A stretch of DNA of 57,885 nucleotides. Origin: Gemmatimonadota bacterium (GTDB lineage: Bacteria; Gemmatimonadota; Gemmatimonadetes; Palauibacterales; KS3-K002). The notes below the pieces were generated by a model, which saw nothing but the letters and a program-made list of their open reading frames with translations, was not told the origin of the DNA and searched no databases. This document shows positions 27,301-35,579 of this stretch, in pieces; within the stretch, counting starts at the first letter, position 1; the number at the start of each line of letters is the position of its first letter. Made by a program: the position numbers and the translations under genes. The stretch is taken from assembly GCA_020344375.1 (NCBI GenBank), contig CP070823.1, positions 1,080,899 through 1,138,783 on the forward strand, read 5' to 3'.

Positions 27301-27618
27301 GTCGCGCTGGCAAGCGCCGAATTCCGCTTCCCGGTCTTCAACTTCCTCGATCTCGGTTTCGTGCCGCTGGGCCTGCCTCCGGTCGACGGCGCGTTCTTCT
27401 TCGACGTGGGCGTGGCCTTCAACTCATTAGATCAGCTGGCCTGGTCACGGGGGCCAGGCGTCGACCCCGTCGATGTGCGTACGCCGATAGCTGCCTTCGG
27501 GGCAGGTCTCAGGGTGAACCTTCTTCAGAACGTGTTACGGGTCGACTACGCTGTGCCGCTGGACCGTCCCGACCACAAGTCCGGGGTCTGGTCTCTGTCG
27601 TTCGGACCGACTTTCTAG
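24376..27618 (+). CDS. Exported gluzincin protease domain + PD40 beta-propeller + outer-membrane beta-barrel
   Basis: A 1080-aa exported protein. A basic signal peptide ends near residue 35 (AHGQ). Residues about 55-260 form a gluzincin-like metallopeptidase domain: HFDVYYYP, the zinc motif HELVH (148-152) and WFLEGMAEYLA with Glu 180 as likely third ligand. Five PD40/TolB-type repeats follow between about 310 and 560 (LAPDGHEIVYLSDRG, WSADGRHLAFV, FSPDGMRVAFTG, WSPDGRYIAIATDRG, WSPDGDAIAFVSDRTG). From about 690 to the end is a BamA/Omp85-like barrel, with amphipathic strands, FVLATRITSFSRSGPGEQ, YFIRGYDGSSFN and a terminal Phe, the usual barrel end signal. GTG 24376 overlaps rsfS. A surface or periplasmic protease tethered to a barrel is the simplest reading. 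Confidence 0.85.
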   Translation: MIRRIRLRLPAGRALSRLAWCATVMLASISEPAHGQFGRNKLQHRVFDFQVIQTAHFDVYYYPQEHEAAIDAARMAERSYNRLSRILGHEFDERKPIVLYASHSQFQQTNALRGFISEGTGGVTEFAKRRVILPFTGSYAGFEHVLTHELVHAFQYDIIARGLASQLDPLGFQLPLWFLEGMAEYLAIGEVDTHTHAWLRDAVLSGYLRTIPEMSLYSDYLSYRFGQSVMGFVGAKFGDETIGLLLQRAMRLGVETAFEITLGISLQQLSEEWIESVRTTYLPETARFGAAGEIGERLTGHAFRPGSGKFASYLSPALAPDGHEIVYLSDRGNRLYAFYDLWLASAEDGRPVSRLIKAARSPDFESLRFLNSSAAWSADGRHLAFVAQVGGRDALYIYDVRKRRVAHKIELDLDGAQNPTFSPDGMRVAFTGLRGGISDLYVVDVNGQHVRQLTDDKYADLHPCWSPDGRYIAIATDRGEDTDFGELVFGNYRIALYSVGQGDLEVLPRQEEGKNVNPVWSPDGDAIAFVSDRTGVNNVFIWSLVESRLYQVTDLLSGITGITPLSPAISWAAQADRLAVTYFEGAGYNVYVIDDPRGLAWPVSDSRAPVLVAEVEESHDDSLGGAEGGPALADRGLVGQSYYRVLGGFRPSAARPAEGEVVVGRELTVASLLEDAHLGLPDTSAFQQREYRPKLTPDVVGQPVIGAQVGGFFGNGIYGGSYVLLSDVLGDHNVLLWGQIAGSFDDAYILTQYTYLRERANVSMAYQQFPLYRFRGTVPSVDPTGQQVLEDRFLRDVYRMLSTELHYPFNAFQRLELSGVGFFISRDSVVDRVGVGIPGGSDRETLRLENLVFVGPSVALVWDNALYGFTGPIAGRRYRIGLGRYFGDVGITDLTLDIRNYWNLGGQFVLATRITSFSRSGPGEQEFRIYWGGPYFIRGYDGSSFNAAECAESGKRVRDLLTTLCPVRDQLIGSSVALASAEFRFPVFNFLDLGFVPLGLPPVDGAFFFDVGVAFNSLDQLAWSRGPGVDPVDVRTPIAAFGAGLRVNLLQNVLRVDYAVPLDRPDHKSGVWSLSFGPTF

Positions 27619-27646
27619 CTCCGATCCCGTATTCTCCTGTCCTGCC

Positions 27647-27676
27647 TTGCGTTGGCGCATCCAGCCCAGCTATCTT
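27647..27676 (+). promoter_or_regulatory. Possible promoter of the SPOR-SMC operon
   Basis: TTGCGT (27647-27652), an 18-base spacer and TATCTT (27671-27676) lie 31 bases before the ATG at 27708, in a 90-base gap. The match is moderate. Confidence 0.4.
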
Positions 27677-27707
27677 CTTGTAAGCCCACGAACTCCAGCC
27701 TTTCCCG

Positions 27708-29309
27708 ATGACCGGTCCGAGGACCACAGAAACCGATCTGAAGCTGCACCTGTCGAAGCGAACGATCATCCTCGTCGGCGCAGTGCTGCTCTGGCCAGCG
27801 CTGAGCTCCTGTGACTCCGGGCAGGAGTCAGCCCGGGCAAGGGGTGGCCGCCTCGAGCGGGTCGCGTGGCTCGGCAGCTCCGAAGGCTGGGGCCTGCTGG
27901 GGCTGCCGCTGGCCGGTGGTCCGCTGACATATCGCAGAGCTGAGAACCTGGAGTCGCCGACCTGGGCGCCACCGGAGTTCGGGGGATTGACCAAAGTGTG
28001 GCCGGGTGACGGTGCGATCTGGGTCCAGTTCGACGACTCACGCATCGGGCTCTACGACTATGCGACCGGCCACTTGCTCAGTTATGAGGGATACGCCGCG
28101 ACGGAGACTGCGGTCGCCCTGCCGGGTCAAGCGGCACTGGTGATCGCCCCGGGCGGACGGGCGCTGGAGCTCGTTTCCGAGTCTGAGCCGTGGCGCTTCG
28201 AACTCGAGGGCCAGCTGCTGCGGCTGGTAGGCGTGGGAGAGGGACAGGTCGTCGCCGTCGCGGGCGGCGGCGACTCGGAGGGTGAGTTTCTGGTCCTGCA
28301 GCCGCCTGAAGAGGAACCACTCGGTCGACGCAGCGTGACGGGTGTGCGCGATTTCACCGTCACCGCTTGGGGTGAGAGGCTGTACTATCTCGCGGCGGAC
28401 TCGGGGGACCTGGCTCTGCACGGACTCAGCCTGCCGAGTCTTGAGGTCGTGGAGGAAGTCGCACTCCCGCAACCCGGCCGCGCCGTGGCGGCGACACCGT
28501 CGAGCCACCGTCTCTACATTGCAGCAGGCCGGAGCCTCTACGTCTTTGATCGCCTCCGCGGCGAGCTGATGCGTGAGATGGCGCTGCCGGCACCGGCGTC
28601 AGCGCTGCGCTTCAGTCCCAACGGTGCGAACCTGCTGGCTCGCCTGGAGGGCGTCGGTGAGGTGGCGGTTCTTCGGGTCGGCGTAGACTCGGTGCTCGGC
28701 GTTATCCAATGCGGGTGGGACGAGAATCTGCCGATGGCATTACCAGGCGGCCGACTCGTCGCTGCGCAGGGTACGGATCTCGTGCTCTACGACCTGCTCC
28801 GTTTGGGGGAGATCGCACGTGTCCAAGTCGGCGATCAGCGGGTGTGGTTGACCGTCGAGTGGCAACCGCCGCGACCACGCACTGAGCTGACCCAACGGAG
28901 CGCACGCCGGACAGAGCCAGGCGGTCGGGCGAGGGCGGTGCCTGGTGAGGAGGGGTCCGAGGAGGAGGCGGAATCTGCGGTCGGCGAAGAAGGCCCGGCG
29001 CCGGGGTATTACGCTGTTGTGCTCGCTGCACGCGCGCGCCCTGGGGTGGACGACCTCGTGACCTGGCTGCAGGGCCTCGGCTATCCTGCGACCGTCGATC
29101 CCCATGAGGACCCTATGGGTGTGCTCTGGTTCCGGGCGATGGTGGGGCCGTACGCACGACGCCCGCTGGCGGAAGCGGCAGCCCGCTCGCTTAACGCCCG
29201 CTACGGCTACAAGCCGTGGATCCTGTCGATCGAAGATACCGGAAGGGAACAGCGCAACCCGGCGGACTCGGCCGGCGCTGGCGGAGAACCTCCGGCGGCC
29301 GGCGCGTGA
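27708..29309 (+). CDS. Lipoprotein with propeller-like domain and C-terminal SPOR domain
   Basis: A 533-aa exported protein. The N terminus has a basic stretch (LHLSKR), a hydrophobic core and a lipobox ending at Cys 35 (ALSSC), so it is probably lipid-anchored. Residues about 45-390 contain repeated strands of a beta-propeller kind (RFELEGQLLRLVGVGEGQVVAV, GERLYYLAADSGDLALHGLSL, SSHRLYIAAGRSLYVFDRLRGELMREMALP), without catalytic motifs. A low-complexity Glu/Arg linker leads to a C-terminal SPOR fold (PGYYAVVLAARARPGVDDLVTWLQGLGYPATVD, VLWFRAMVGPYARRPLAEAAARSLN). SPOR domains bind denuded septal peptidoglycan. The next gene also has SPOR repeats and smc follows, suggesting a division-linked role. 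Confidence 0.75.
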   Translation: MTGPRTTETDLKLHLSKRTIILVGAVLLWPALSSCDSGQESARARGGRLERVAWLGSSEGWGLLGLPLAGGPLTYRRAENLESPTWAPPEFGGLTKVWPGDGAIWVQFDDSRIGLYDYATGHLLSYEGYAATETAVALPGQAALVIAPGGRALELVSESEPWRFELEGQLLRLVGVGEGQVVAVAGGGDSEGEFLVLQPPEEEPLGRRSVTGVRDFTVTAWGERLYYLAADSGDLALHGLSLPSLEVVEEVALPQPGRAVAATPSSHRLYIAAGRSLYVFDRLRGELMREMALPAPASALRFSPNGANLLARLEGVGEVAVLRVGVDSVLGVIQCGWDENLPMALPGGRLVAAQGTDLVLYDLLRLGEIARVQVGDQRVWLTVEWQPPRPRTELTQRSARRTEPGGRARAVPGEEGSEEEAESAVGEEGPAPGYYAVVLAARARPGVDDLVTWLQGLGYPATVDPHEDPMGVLWFRAMVGPYARRPLAEAAARSLNARYGYKPWILSIEDTGREQRNPADSAGAGGEPPAAGA

Positions 29310-29360
29310 GCCGGCGAGGCCTGGAGGGGTCTGAGGTGAGGAGTGCGGGAGGTGGGGTAA

Positions 29361-30839
29361 GTGGACGTGTCGGCGCCCAGGACTGATGTAGCCTGGCCGA
29401 ATGCCGCGACTCTCGTCCTGGCCGCTGAGAGCACTCGGCAGCGGCGCTGGGCAGTCGCTACGACGATAGAGATCGTCCGCAAGTTGGCGTTGCAGCGGCC
29501 GAAAGTGGTGCTCGCCGACCTGCAGACGCGCACCCCCTCATCGCTAGCCGCGGTCCTCGGAATGAGTGAGGCGCCCGGGATGGTCGACGTGCTCTTCCGT
29601 GCCGCGACTTTCTCCGTGGTGGTGCGCAGGCCGGAAGCGGAGACCTTCTACTTTCTTCCGATCGGTGAGGCTCCTCCACCTCTCCAGGTGCTCTACCAGC
29701 ACCCCCGTTGGAGCAAGATCGCGACGCGACTCGCGCAGACCGACGCCCATCTCTTGCTTTGCGTGTCGGCCCAAGACTGGTTGGAGGCAGGGCCGATCGC
29801 GGGATTCGAGGCCTGCATTGTACTGAACGCTGTCGGCCTGGAAGTGGAGCTGCCGGACAAGGCGCGACGGCTGGCGGAGTTCCTGGCGCCGCCCGAGATC
29901 CGGGAAGAGCAAACGAGCGGGCTCGAGCTGCCCTGGTACGCCGCGGCCGAGCCGGAGACACAGCCGATGTCGGGTTCGACGCCGCGACCGGCGCGCGATT
30001 CGCAAGCGAGACCGGTCTCGCCGGCCAAGCCTGGTGCGGAGGGTGCAGTGCCGGCGGCGGTGGGAAGACGCGGCGCGGGGCCGCCGATCTTAGCTGGACC
30101 TAGGTCCGGCCGGAACGCTGGAGTGCCAGCTGGTCGCGGCCGCGGCAAAGGCCGGGTGCGCCGTGGCATCATGCCGGTGGCCGCTTTTGCTGCAGCGACG
30201 GCCCTGTTTCTCACGTTCTATGTGACCATTGGCAGCCGGCAGGTTCCGGAGGATCCTGGATACCTGGAAGCGGCCGCCGAGACTGGGCAGGCGATACCGA
30301 GCGCGGGCACAGCCGAAGAGCGGGAAGGGGAGAGGGCTCGACTGCAGGAAGTCAGCCTGCCATATTCGGTCCTCATCGCGTCGTTCAGTTCGTATGAGGA
30401 TGCCCTGGCACGCCAGCGGGAGTGGACGCGAGCGGATCTCCCGTTCTACGTTGCGCCGACCCCGGTCCGGGGCGTCGTTTACTATCGCGTCTTCGCCGGC
30501 ATGTTGGCTGGGCGCGAGCGTGCTGAGGAACTGATGACCCAGCTGGTGCGCCAGAGGATCAAGGACACTGCTAGAGATTGGGATGTGAGACCGGCCCGCC
30601 TCGCGTTCAGCTTTGGTGTGTACTCCAGCTCTCGGGAGGCCCGCGCCACTCTCGAGACGCTGTTCGGTCAGGGAGTGCCCGCGTACATCGTGCCGGCAGC
30701 CGCCGACGGCGAGATCGCTTATCATGTCTACGCAGGCGGCTATGAGAGGCCGGAGGACGCGCGACCGCTCGAGGAGCAGATCGCGCGCGCCGGATTGGAT
30801 GTCGAACTTGTGGAAAGGGTGGGGTTGGTGTTGCAATGA
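29361..30839 (+). CDS. Degenerate ParA/BY-kinase-like domain, transmembrane helix and two SPOR repeats
   Basis: A 492-aa protein. Residues about 15-170 resemble the MinD/ParA/BY-kinase fold: TLVLAAES, the Walker A'-like VVLADLQTRTPSSLAAVLGMSEAPGMVDVLF and YFLPIGEAPPPLQVL. The last two strongly recall VLLVDADLRRPSLHRLFG...PGLTDVL in capsule BY-kinases. The phosphate-binding loop is gone: the expected GKT/S loop is ESTRQRRWAVAT. No Tyr cluster is present. A basic linker precedes a single membrane helix (PVAAFAAATALFLTFYVTI). The remainder holds two SPOR repeats (PYSVLIASFSSYEDALARQ and LAFSFGVYSSSREARATLE). Start GTG 29361; the stop overlaps smc by 4 bases (ATGA). The layout links a cytoplasmic non-catalytic domain to periplasmic septal glycan. 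Confidence 0.72.
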   Translation: MDVSAPRTDVAWPNAATLVLAAESTRQRRWAVATTIEIVRKLALQRPKVVLADLQTRTPSSLAAVLGMSEAPGMVDVLFRAATFSVVVRRPEAETFYFLPIGEAPPPLQVLYQHPRWSKIATRLAQTDAHLLLCVSAQDWLEAGPIAGFEACIVLNAVGLEVELPDKARRLAEFLAPPEIREEQTSGLELPWYAAAEPETQPMSGSTPRPARDSQARPVSPAKPGAEGAVPAAVGRRGAGPPILAGPRSGRNAGVPAGRGRGKGRVRRGIMPVAAFAAATALFLTFYVTIGSRQVPEDPGYLEAAAETGQAIPSAGTAEEREGERARLQEVSLPYSVLIASFSSYEDALARQREWTRADLPFYVAPTPVRGVVYYRVFAGMLAGRERAEELMTQLVRQRIKDTARDWDVRPARLAFSFGVYSSSREARATLETLFGQGVPAYIVPAAADGEIAYHVYAGGYERPEDARPLEEQIARAGLDVELVERVGLVLQ

Positions 30840-33800
30840 AGCTTGTCGGCATCGAGTTCCACGGCTTCAAGTCTTTCGCTGATTCGTCCCAGATCCGCTT
30901 CCACGACGGGATCACGGCCATCGTCGGTCCCAACGGCTGCGGCAAATCGAACATCTCGGATGGCTTGCGCTGGGTGCTAGGCGAGCAGCGGCCGACCGCC
31001 ATCCGCGGCTCGCGCATGGAAGAAGCGATCTTCCAGGGCACCGAACGACGCAAGCCGATTCACAGGGCTGAGGCCACGCTCCGGCTCTCCAACGAGGACC
31101 ATCTGCTGCCCGTCCCCTACACCGAGGTGGAGATCAGTCGAACGGTCTACACGGGTGGCGAGAGCGAGTACCGGCTTAACGGGTCTCTCTGCCGCCTGCG
31201 AGACATCCAGGATCTCTGTCGGGACACCGGTCTCGGCGCGAACGCCTACGCGATTATCGAGGGTCGCATGGTCGACGCGATTCTCAGCGATCGGGCGGAA
31301 GAGCGCCGCGCCATGTTCGAGGAAGCGGCGGGGATCGGCCGCTACAAAGACCGGCGCCGGGTCGCCGCACGCCGGCTTGATGAGGCCGATGCCGATCTCG
31401 CTCGGGTCGACGACCTGATCTCCGAGGTCCAGACGAAAGTGCGTAGCCTCGTACGCCAGCGCGGTCGTGCGCGCCGCTACCTCGAGTTGCGGGAGCGCAA
31501 GCTCGCCGTCGAGCTGGCCCTGGCGCAGAAGGAGCTGGCGCGGCTGGACGCGCGACACCGTGAGATCGATAGGGAGCTGCGCTCGCTGGAAGAGGCTCGC
31601 GTGCACGATGCCGCGCAGCTGCGAGCGGGTGAGGCAGAGTACGAGGCGGTGCGGACGCGCCTGGCTGACCTGGAGCGAGAGCGTGCCGACAACGCCAGGA
31701 AGTTGATGGCCGTCCGCGACCGGTTGGGGGAGCGAGAGCGGCAGAGGTTGCTGGCTGAGGAGCGCGCGCGGCACGCAAGCGCCAGGCTGGAGCAGCTGGC
31801 GGCGGAGCGTCGCGAGCTGGAGGAGCACAGGCACAGGCTGAGCGAGGAGATCGGGCGTCTGCATGAGCTGGTGGTGGAGCGGCGATCTGCTCTGGGCGAG
31901 CTTCGGGAGGGCCTCCATAGACAGCAGGTCGAGCTGACAGAAGTCGCTGAGCGGCGACAGGCGCTGGAGGCAGCGGAGTCGGCCGTTGAGTCAGAACGGC
32001 GGGCCTATCGCGAGGAGCGGGCGCGGCTTCAGGCGCGCAGCCAGGCGGCGCTAGCCGAGGCGGCCGAGCTGGCGCGGCGTGTGGGAGATGCGGAGAGCAG
32101 GCAGGCCGCGATCTCCGCAGCCATTGAGGAGGCGGCTCGGGCTGAAGAGCAGGCACGCCGGGAGGCGGAGCTGGCAGAGGACCGCTGGCGACAGGTCAGC
32201 GGGGAACTGCGCGCTGAGCGTGCTCGGTTGACTGAGTTCCAGGCGGGACACGATGAACTGCGTGGTCGGCAGGCGGCGTTGGGTGAGCGGCTGCAGGCGA
32301 TCGCCGCGCGTATCGAGGCTCTCATGCCGTTGACCTCTGGGGAAGAGGGCTTCAATCCGGCGGTACAGGCGGCGTTGGCGCGAGCCGATGGACTAGGTAT
32401 CCGGGGCATCCTGGCGCGAAGCATCGATGTGCCTGAGGCCTTCGCGGACGGCGTCGAAGCGTACCTCGGAGCCTACTTGGAGGGTTTGGTGGTGGACGAT
32501 GCTGCCGCTGTCATGCGTGTCCGCCGCTGGTTCCTCGAAGAATACGACGGTCCCGGTGGCCTTGTCGTTCTGCCGCTCGATCGGGTGAGCAGGGACGAAG
32601 ACAAGCAAGCGCCCCTGCCTGGTGCGGTTCGCGTCAGCGGGCCGGGGGCGCCCTGGGTGAGGCGCCTGCTCAAGGAGGTCGAGTTCGGAGGCGAGGAACC
32701 GGGAACCGGCCCGGCGTGGATCGGCCGGCGCGAGAGCCTGGACACACAGGGTGTGTACCGCTTCGGCCGACCGTACGCCGGAGGCGGAACCCTGGCGCGC
32801 AGGGCCGAGCTGGAGCGCTTGCGTGGCCTGGAAACCGAGCTGGCGGCGGAAGCTGACCGCCTGGCCGAGTCGGTGCGGGCCAGCGAGGCGCGGGTCGCGG
32901 GTCAGTCGGCGCAGGTCGAGCGGCTGGAAACGGCGCGTCGGGGGGCAGAAGAGGAAGCAGGGCGCCTGGCGGCACGGGCAGAGGCGGCAGCGGAGCGCCT
33001 TGAGGGGGGGCGTGAAGAGCTGGTGATCGTGCGCGACGCCGTGGCCAGGCTTGAGGAGGAGCGGGCGGCGGCGCAGCAGCGCGAAGCTGCCGACACGGAG
33101 GCACTGCGGACGTTGCGACCGGTGGGGGCAGAAACGGCCCCGGACCCCGACGAGCTCGCGGTCGTGCGGGCGAAGTGGGAGGCGCTGCGCGATCGGCTGA
33201 CGGAGATGCAGCTGGACGAAGCGAGGGCGGCGGCAGCGCTCGACCGTGCAGAACGTGAGCTCAAGGCGCAGCAGCAGGCGGAGACCAGCGCGCGGGAGCG
33301 GACGGAGCGTCTTGCTCACGAGGCGAACGAGCTTGAGGTCGGTCGTGCGCGTGTCGAAGCGGAATCGGAGGACGCCGCGGGTGACCTGGAGGGCCTCTTC
33401 GAGGAGCAGGAGCGTCTGGAGCGTGGGTCGACGGAGCTGGATGAGCGTGCCGAGGAGCTGCGGCGGAAGGTCGCGGATCTGGAGGCGCTGCTTCGCCGGG
33501 TGCAGCAGGAAGAGCGGAGCCACGCCGAGCGGCGGCACGAGCTGGAGCTGGAACGGACACAGATCGATGCCGATCTCAAGCGCACGAGTGAGCGTCTTGA
33601 GGACGAATGGGGCCGGCCATTCGAGAAGCTGTCCCAGGAGGTCGAACCGGCCGCCGGTGAGTACGCCGAGCTGCGTGAGCAGCTCACGGAGCTCTCCGAG
33701 CGTCTGGGCGGGATCGGCCTGGTCAACATGCTCGCGGAGCAGGAGTACCAGGAGGAGAGAGAGCGTCTCGAGTTTCTGGAGGCGCAACGAGCCGACCTTG

Positions 33801-34330
33801 CCAAGGCACGTGACGATCTGCGTGACACGATCCGGCAGATCAACGACACCGCATCGGCGGCGTTCCTCGAGACGCTGGAGCAGATCAGGGCCAACTTCAG
33901 GCGCACGTTCGCGACGTTGTTCGAAGGCGGGGTTTGCGACGTCTGGCTGGACGACCCCGAGGATCCCCTCGACTCCCCCGTCGAGATATCAGCGAGCCCA
34001 GGCGGCAAGCGCACGCAGCGCATTCACATGTTGTCCGGCGGGGAGCGGGCGCTCACCGCACTCGCGCTGCTCTTCGCGATCTACCTGGTCAAGCCCAGCC
34101 CGTTCTGTGTGCTCGATGAGGTTGACGCCCCACTCGATGAGACCAACATCCGGCGATTCGTCGCGATGCTCGAGGGGTTCAAGGAGGGTGTCCAGTTCGT
34201 CGTGATCACGCACAACCCCGTGACGATCGAGGCCGCCGACTGGATCTACGGCGTCACGATGGAGGAACCAGGCGTGTACAAGATCGTGGGTGTCGAGTTC
34301 AGCGAGTACGCCCGCGGGGCCGTGGCCTGA
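30836..34330 (+). CDS. smc: Chromosome segregation protein SMC
   Basis: A full-length 1164-aa SMC that forms V-shaped ATP-gated dimers compacting DNA. The N-terminal head has VGIEFHGFKSFAD and Walker A GPNGCGKSN (31-39). A long coiled coil spans about 170-500, with a hinge at about 505-650 (GEEGFNPAVQAALARADGLGIRGILARSI, AYLGAYLEGLVVDD). A second coil follows. The C-terminal head has the signature LSGGERALTALALLFAIY and Walker B FCVLDEVDAPLDETN. IGLVNMLAEQEYQEERERLEFLEAQ is the conserved entry to the second head. The ATG lies within the stop of the SPOR gene, so smc translation is coupled to it. ScpA and ScpB genes are not in this window. Confidence 0.97.
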   Translation: MKLVGIEFHGFKSFADSSQIRFHDGITAIVGPNGCGKSNISDGLRWVLGEQRPTAIRGSRMEEAIFQGTERRKPIHRAEATLRLSNEDHLLPVPYTEVEISRTVYTGGESEYRLNGSLCRLRDIQDLCRDTGLGANAYAIIEGRMVDAILSDRAEERRAMFEEAAGIGRYKDRRRVAARRLDEADADLARVDDLISEVQTKVRSLVRQRGRARRYLELRERKLAVELALAQKELARLDARHREIDRELRSLEEARVHDAAQLRAGEAEYEAVRTRLADLERERADNARKLMAVRDRLGERERQRLLAEERARHASARLEQLAAERRELEEHRHRLSEEIGRLHELVVERRSALGELREGLHRQQVELTEVAERRQALEAAESAVESERRAYREERARLQARSQAALAEAAELARRVGDAESRQAAISAAIEEAARAEEQARREAELAEDRWRQVSGELRAERARLTEFQAGHDELRGRQAALGERLQAIAARIEALMPLTSGEEGFNPAVQAALARADGLGIRGILARSIDVPEAFADGVEAYLGAYLEGLVVDDAAAVMRVRRWFLEEYDGPGGLVVLPLDRVSRDEDKQAPLPGAVRVSGPGAPWVRRLLKEVEFGGEEPGTGPAWIGRRESLDTQGVYRFGRPYAGGGTLARRAELERLRGLETELAAEADRLAESVRASEARVAGQSAQVERLETARRGAEEEAGRLAARAEAAAERLEGGREELVIVRDAVARLEEERAAAQQREAADTEALRTLRPVGAETAPDPDELAVVRAKWEALRDRLTEMQLDEARAAAALDRAERELKAQQQAETSARERTERLAHEANELEVGRARVEAESEDAAGDLEGLFEEQERLERGSTELDERAEELRRKVADLEALLRRVQQEERSHAERRHELELERTQIDADLKRTSERLEDEWGRPFEKLSQEVEPAAGEYAELREQLTELSERLGGIGLVNMLAEQEYQEERERLEFLEAQRADLAKARDDLRDTIRQINDTASAAFLETLEQIRANFRRTFATLFEGGVCDVWLDDPEDPLDSPVEISASPGGKRTQRIHMLSGGERALTALALLFAIYLVKPSPFCVLDEVDAPLDETNIRRFVAMLEGFKEGVQFVVITHNPVTIEAADWIYGVTMEEPGVYKIVGVEFSEYARGAVA

Positions 34331-34336
34331 GCAGCG

Positions 34337-35095
34337 ATGCGGCTGGTCACAGTGGGGACGGGCACCGTGGTGCCCGACCCCGAACGTGCTTCGTCGTGCT
34401 ACTGGGTCGAGCACGGCAACACGCGGATCGTCATCGATTGCGGTGCCGGCGCGCTTCAAGGTCTGGCGCGGGCGGCCTTACCCTGGGGAGAGCTTGACCA
34501 CCTCGTCATCAGCCACTTCCACGCCGATCATATCGGCGAGATCCCCTCACTGATCTTCGCGTTGCGGCACGGGCTGGAAGTCTCCCGAACCGTGCCGCTG
34601 GCGGTGTGGGGTCCGGAGGGCACGCAGCGGCTCTTCGCGGCCTGGGCCACCGCCTACGGCCCCTGGGTGATCGAGCCCGGCTTCGGGATCTCCATGCACG
34701 AGCTGCTGCCCGGTGCCCAGGGTCAGATTGGCGAACTGCTGCTGAGCGTCACGCAGACCCCGCACACGGAAGAGAGCCTGGGATTGCGGCTGGAGGCAGG
34801 TGGATCCGCGCTGGGCTACACAGGGGACACCGGCCCCAGTGAGGCGCTCGGCGAGTTCTTCCAGGGAGTCGATCTGCTTCTGGCCGAGTGCTCGCTGCCC
34901 GACGAGCTCGTGGGGAAGGATCACCTATCGCCCGCCGGTCTGGCCCGCCTGGCCAGGGAGGCCGGCGTCCGCCGGCTGGCCGTCAGCCACGTCTATCCAC
35001 AGCTGCGGCGTCTCGACGTCCCGGCTTTGCTCCGCGCCGCCGGGTACGACGGCGAGATCGTCATGGCGCGGGATGGCCTCGAACTCCAGATCTGA
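34337..35095 (+). CDS. RNase Z-like metallo-beta-lactamase-fold hydrolase
   Basis: A 252-aa protein with the MBL di-zinc site: HFHADHIGE (HxHxDH), a His in VTQTPHTEESLG, Asp in YTGDTGPSEAL and His in VSHVYPQL. The opening MRLVTVGTGTVVPDPERASSCYWVEHGNTRIVIDCGAGA is the RNase Z/ElaC-like pattern. The long exosite arm of true tRNase Z is not obvious, and the protein is shorter than RNase Z (about 300 aa). It could be a phosphodiesterase or another RNase Z-related hydrolase. Start ATG 34337 is six bases after the smc stop, so it shares that transcript. Confidence 0.8.
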   Translation: MRLVTVGTGTVVPDPERASSCYWVEHGNTRIVIDCGAGALQGLARAALPWGELDHLVISHFHADHIGEIPSLIFALRHGLEVSRTVPLAVWGPEGTQRLFAAWATAYGPWVIEPGFGISMHELLPGAQGQIGELLLSVTQTPHTEESLGLRLEAGGSALGYTGDTGPSEALGEFFQGVDLLLAECSLPDELVGKDHLSPAGLARLAREAGVRRLAVSHVYPQLRRLDVPALLRAAGYDGEIVMARDGLELQI

Positions 35096-35171
35096 GCGCG
35101 CATCCGTTTGACGTTTCCTTGACGGAGGGAGTCTACTCCTAGCCGCGTGCACCATTGCTAGGGAGGATCAG

Positions 35172-35540
35172 CTGGTCACAGCGCACGATCTGGGTGTGCT
35201 CGGGGAGCGACTGGCCGCCCGTCACCTCGAAGAACGCGGCTACGTGATCCTCAAGCGCAACTTCCGTTTCGGCCACCGTGAGATCGATCTCATCGTGCGT
35301 CGCGGCGACCTCGTGGCGTTTGTGGAGGTGAAGACTCGGGCGGGACACGGGTACGGTCATCCTCTGGAGGCGATCACGGCGCTCAAGCGTCGCGAGGTGG
35401 AACGTGTCGCGCGCCACTGGCTCCAGCGCCATGGTCGCACCGGTTTCCGTTACCGCTTCGACGCCGTGGGTGTCGCCTTGCAACGCGGTGCCGAGCCGCT
35501 TATCGAGCACATCCCCAACGCTTGGCTGCTCGGTGAGTGA
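35172..35540 (+). CDS. YraN/UPF0102 nuclease-fold protein, CTG start
   Basis: A 122-aa member of the YraN family (restriction-endonuclease-like fold; function unproven, often linked to recombination or replication genes). Motifs: LGERLAARHLEERGYVILKRNFRFGHREIDLIVRRGD, LVAFVEVKTRAGHGYGHPLEAI (catalytic-type E-x-K), then RFDAVGVALQRG. The first canonical start is GTG 35196, which would remove the conserved LG.. beginning. CTG 35172 yields M-V-T-A-H-D-L-G-V-L-G and has GGGAGG (35161-35166) five bases upstream. A 6-bp stem, CCTAGC (35138-35143) with GCTAGG (35157-35162), overlaps the first two G of that site and could modulate access. Confidence 0.85.
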   Translation: MVTAHDLGVLGERLAARHLEERGYVILKRNFRFGHREIDLIVRRGDLVAFVEVKTRAGHGYGHPLEAITALKRREVERVARHWLQRHGRTGFRYRFDAVGVALQRGAEPLIEHIPNAWLLGE

Positions 35541-35579
35541 GAAAAGGCATACGCCAGCACCCGGTTGAGAGCGACAGCG

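Noticed and set aside
32393-33787. A 464-codon minus-strand frame opposite smc
   Set aside because: Antisense to the SMC coiled coil, Leu/Arg rich with no domain; a typical GC-rich shadow.
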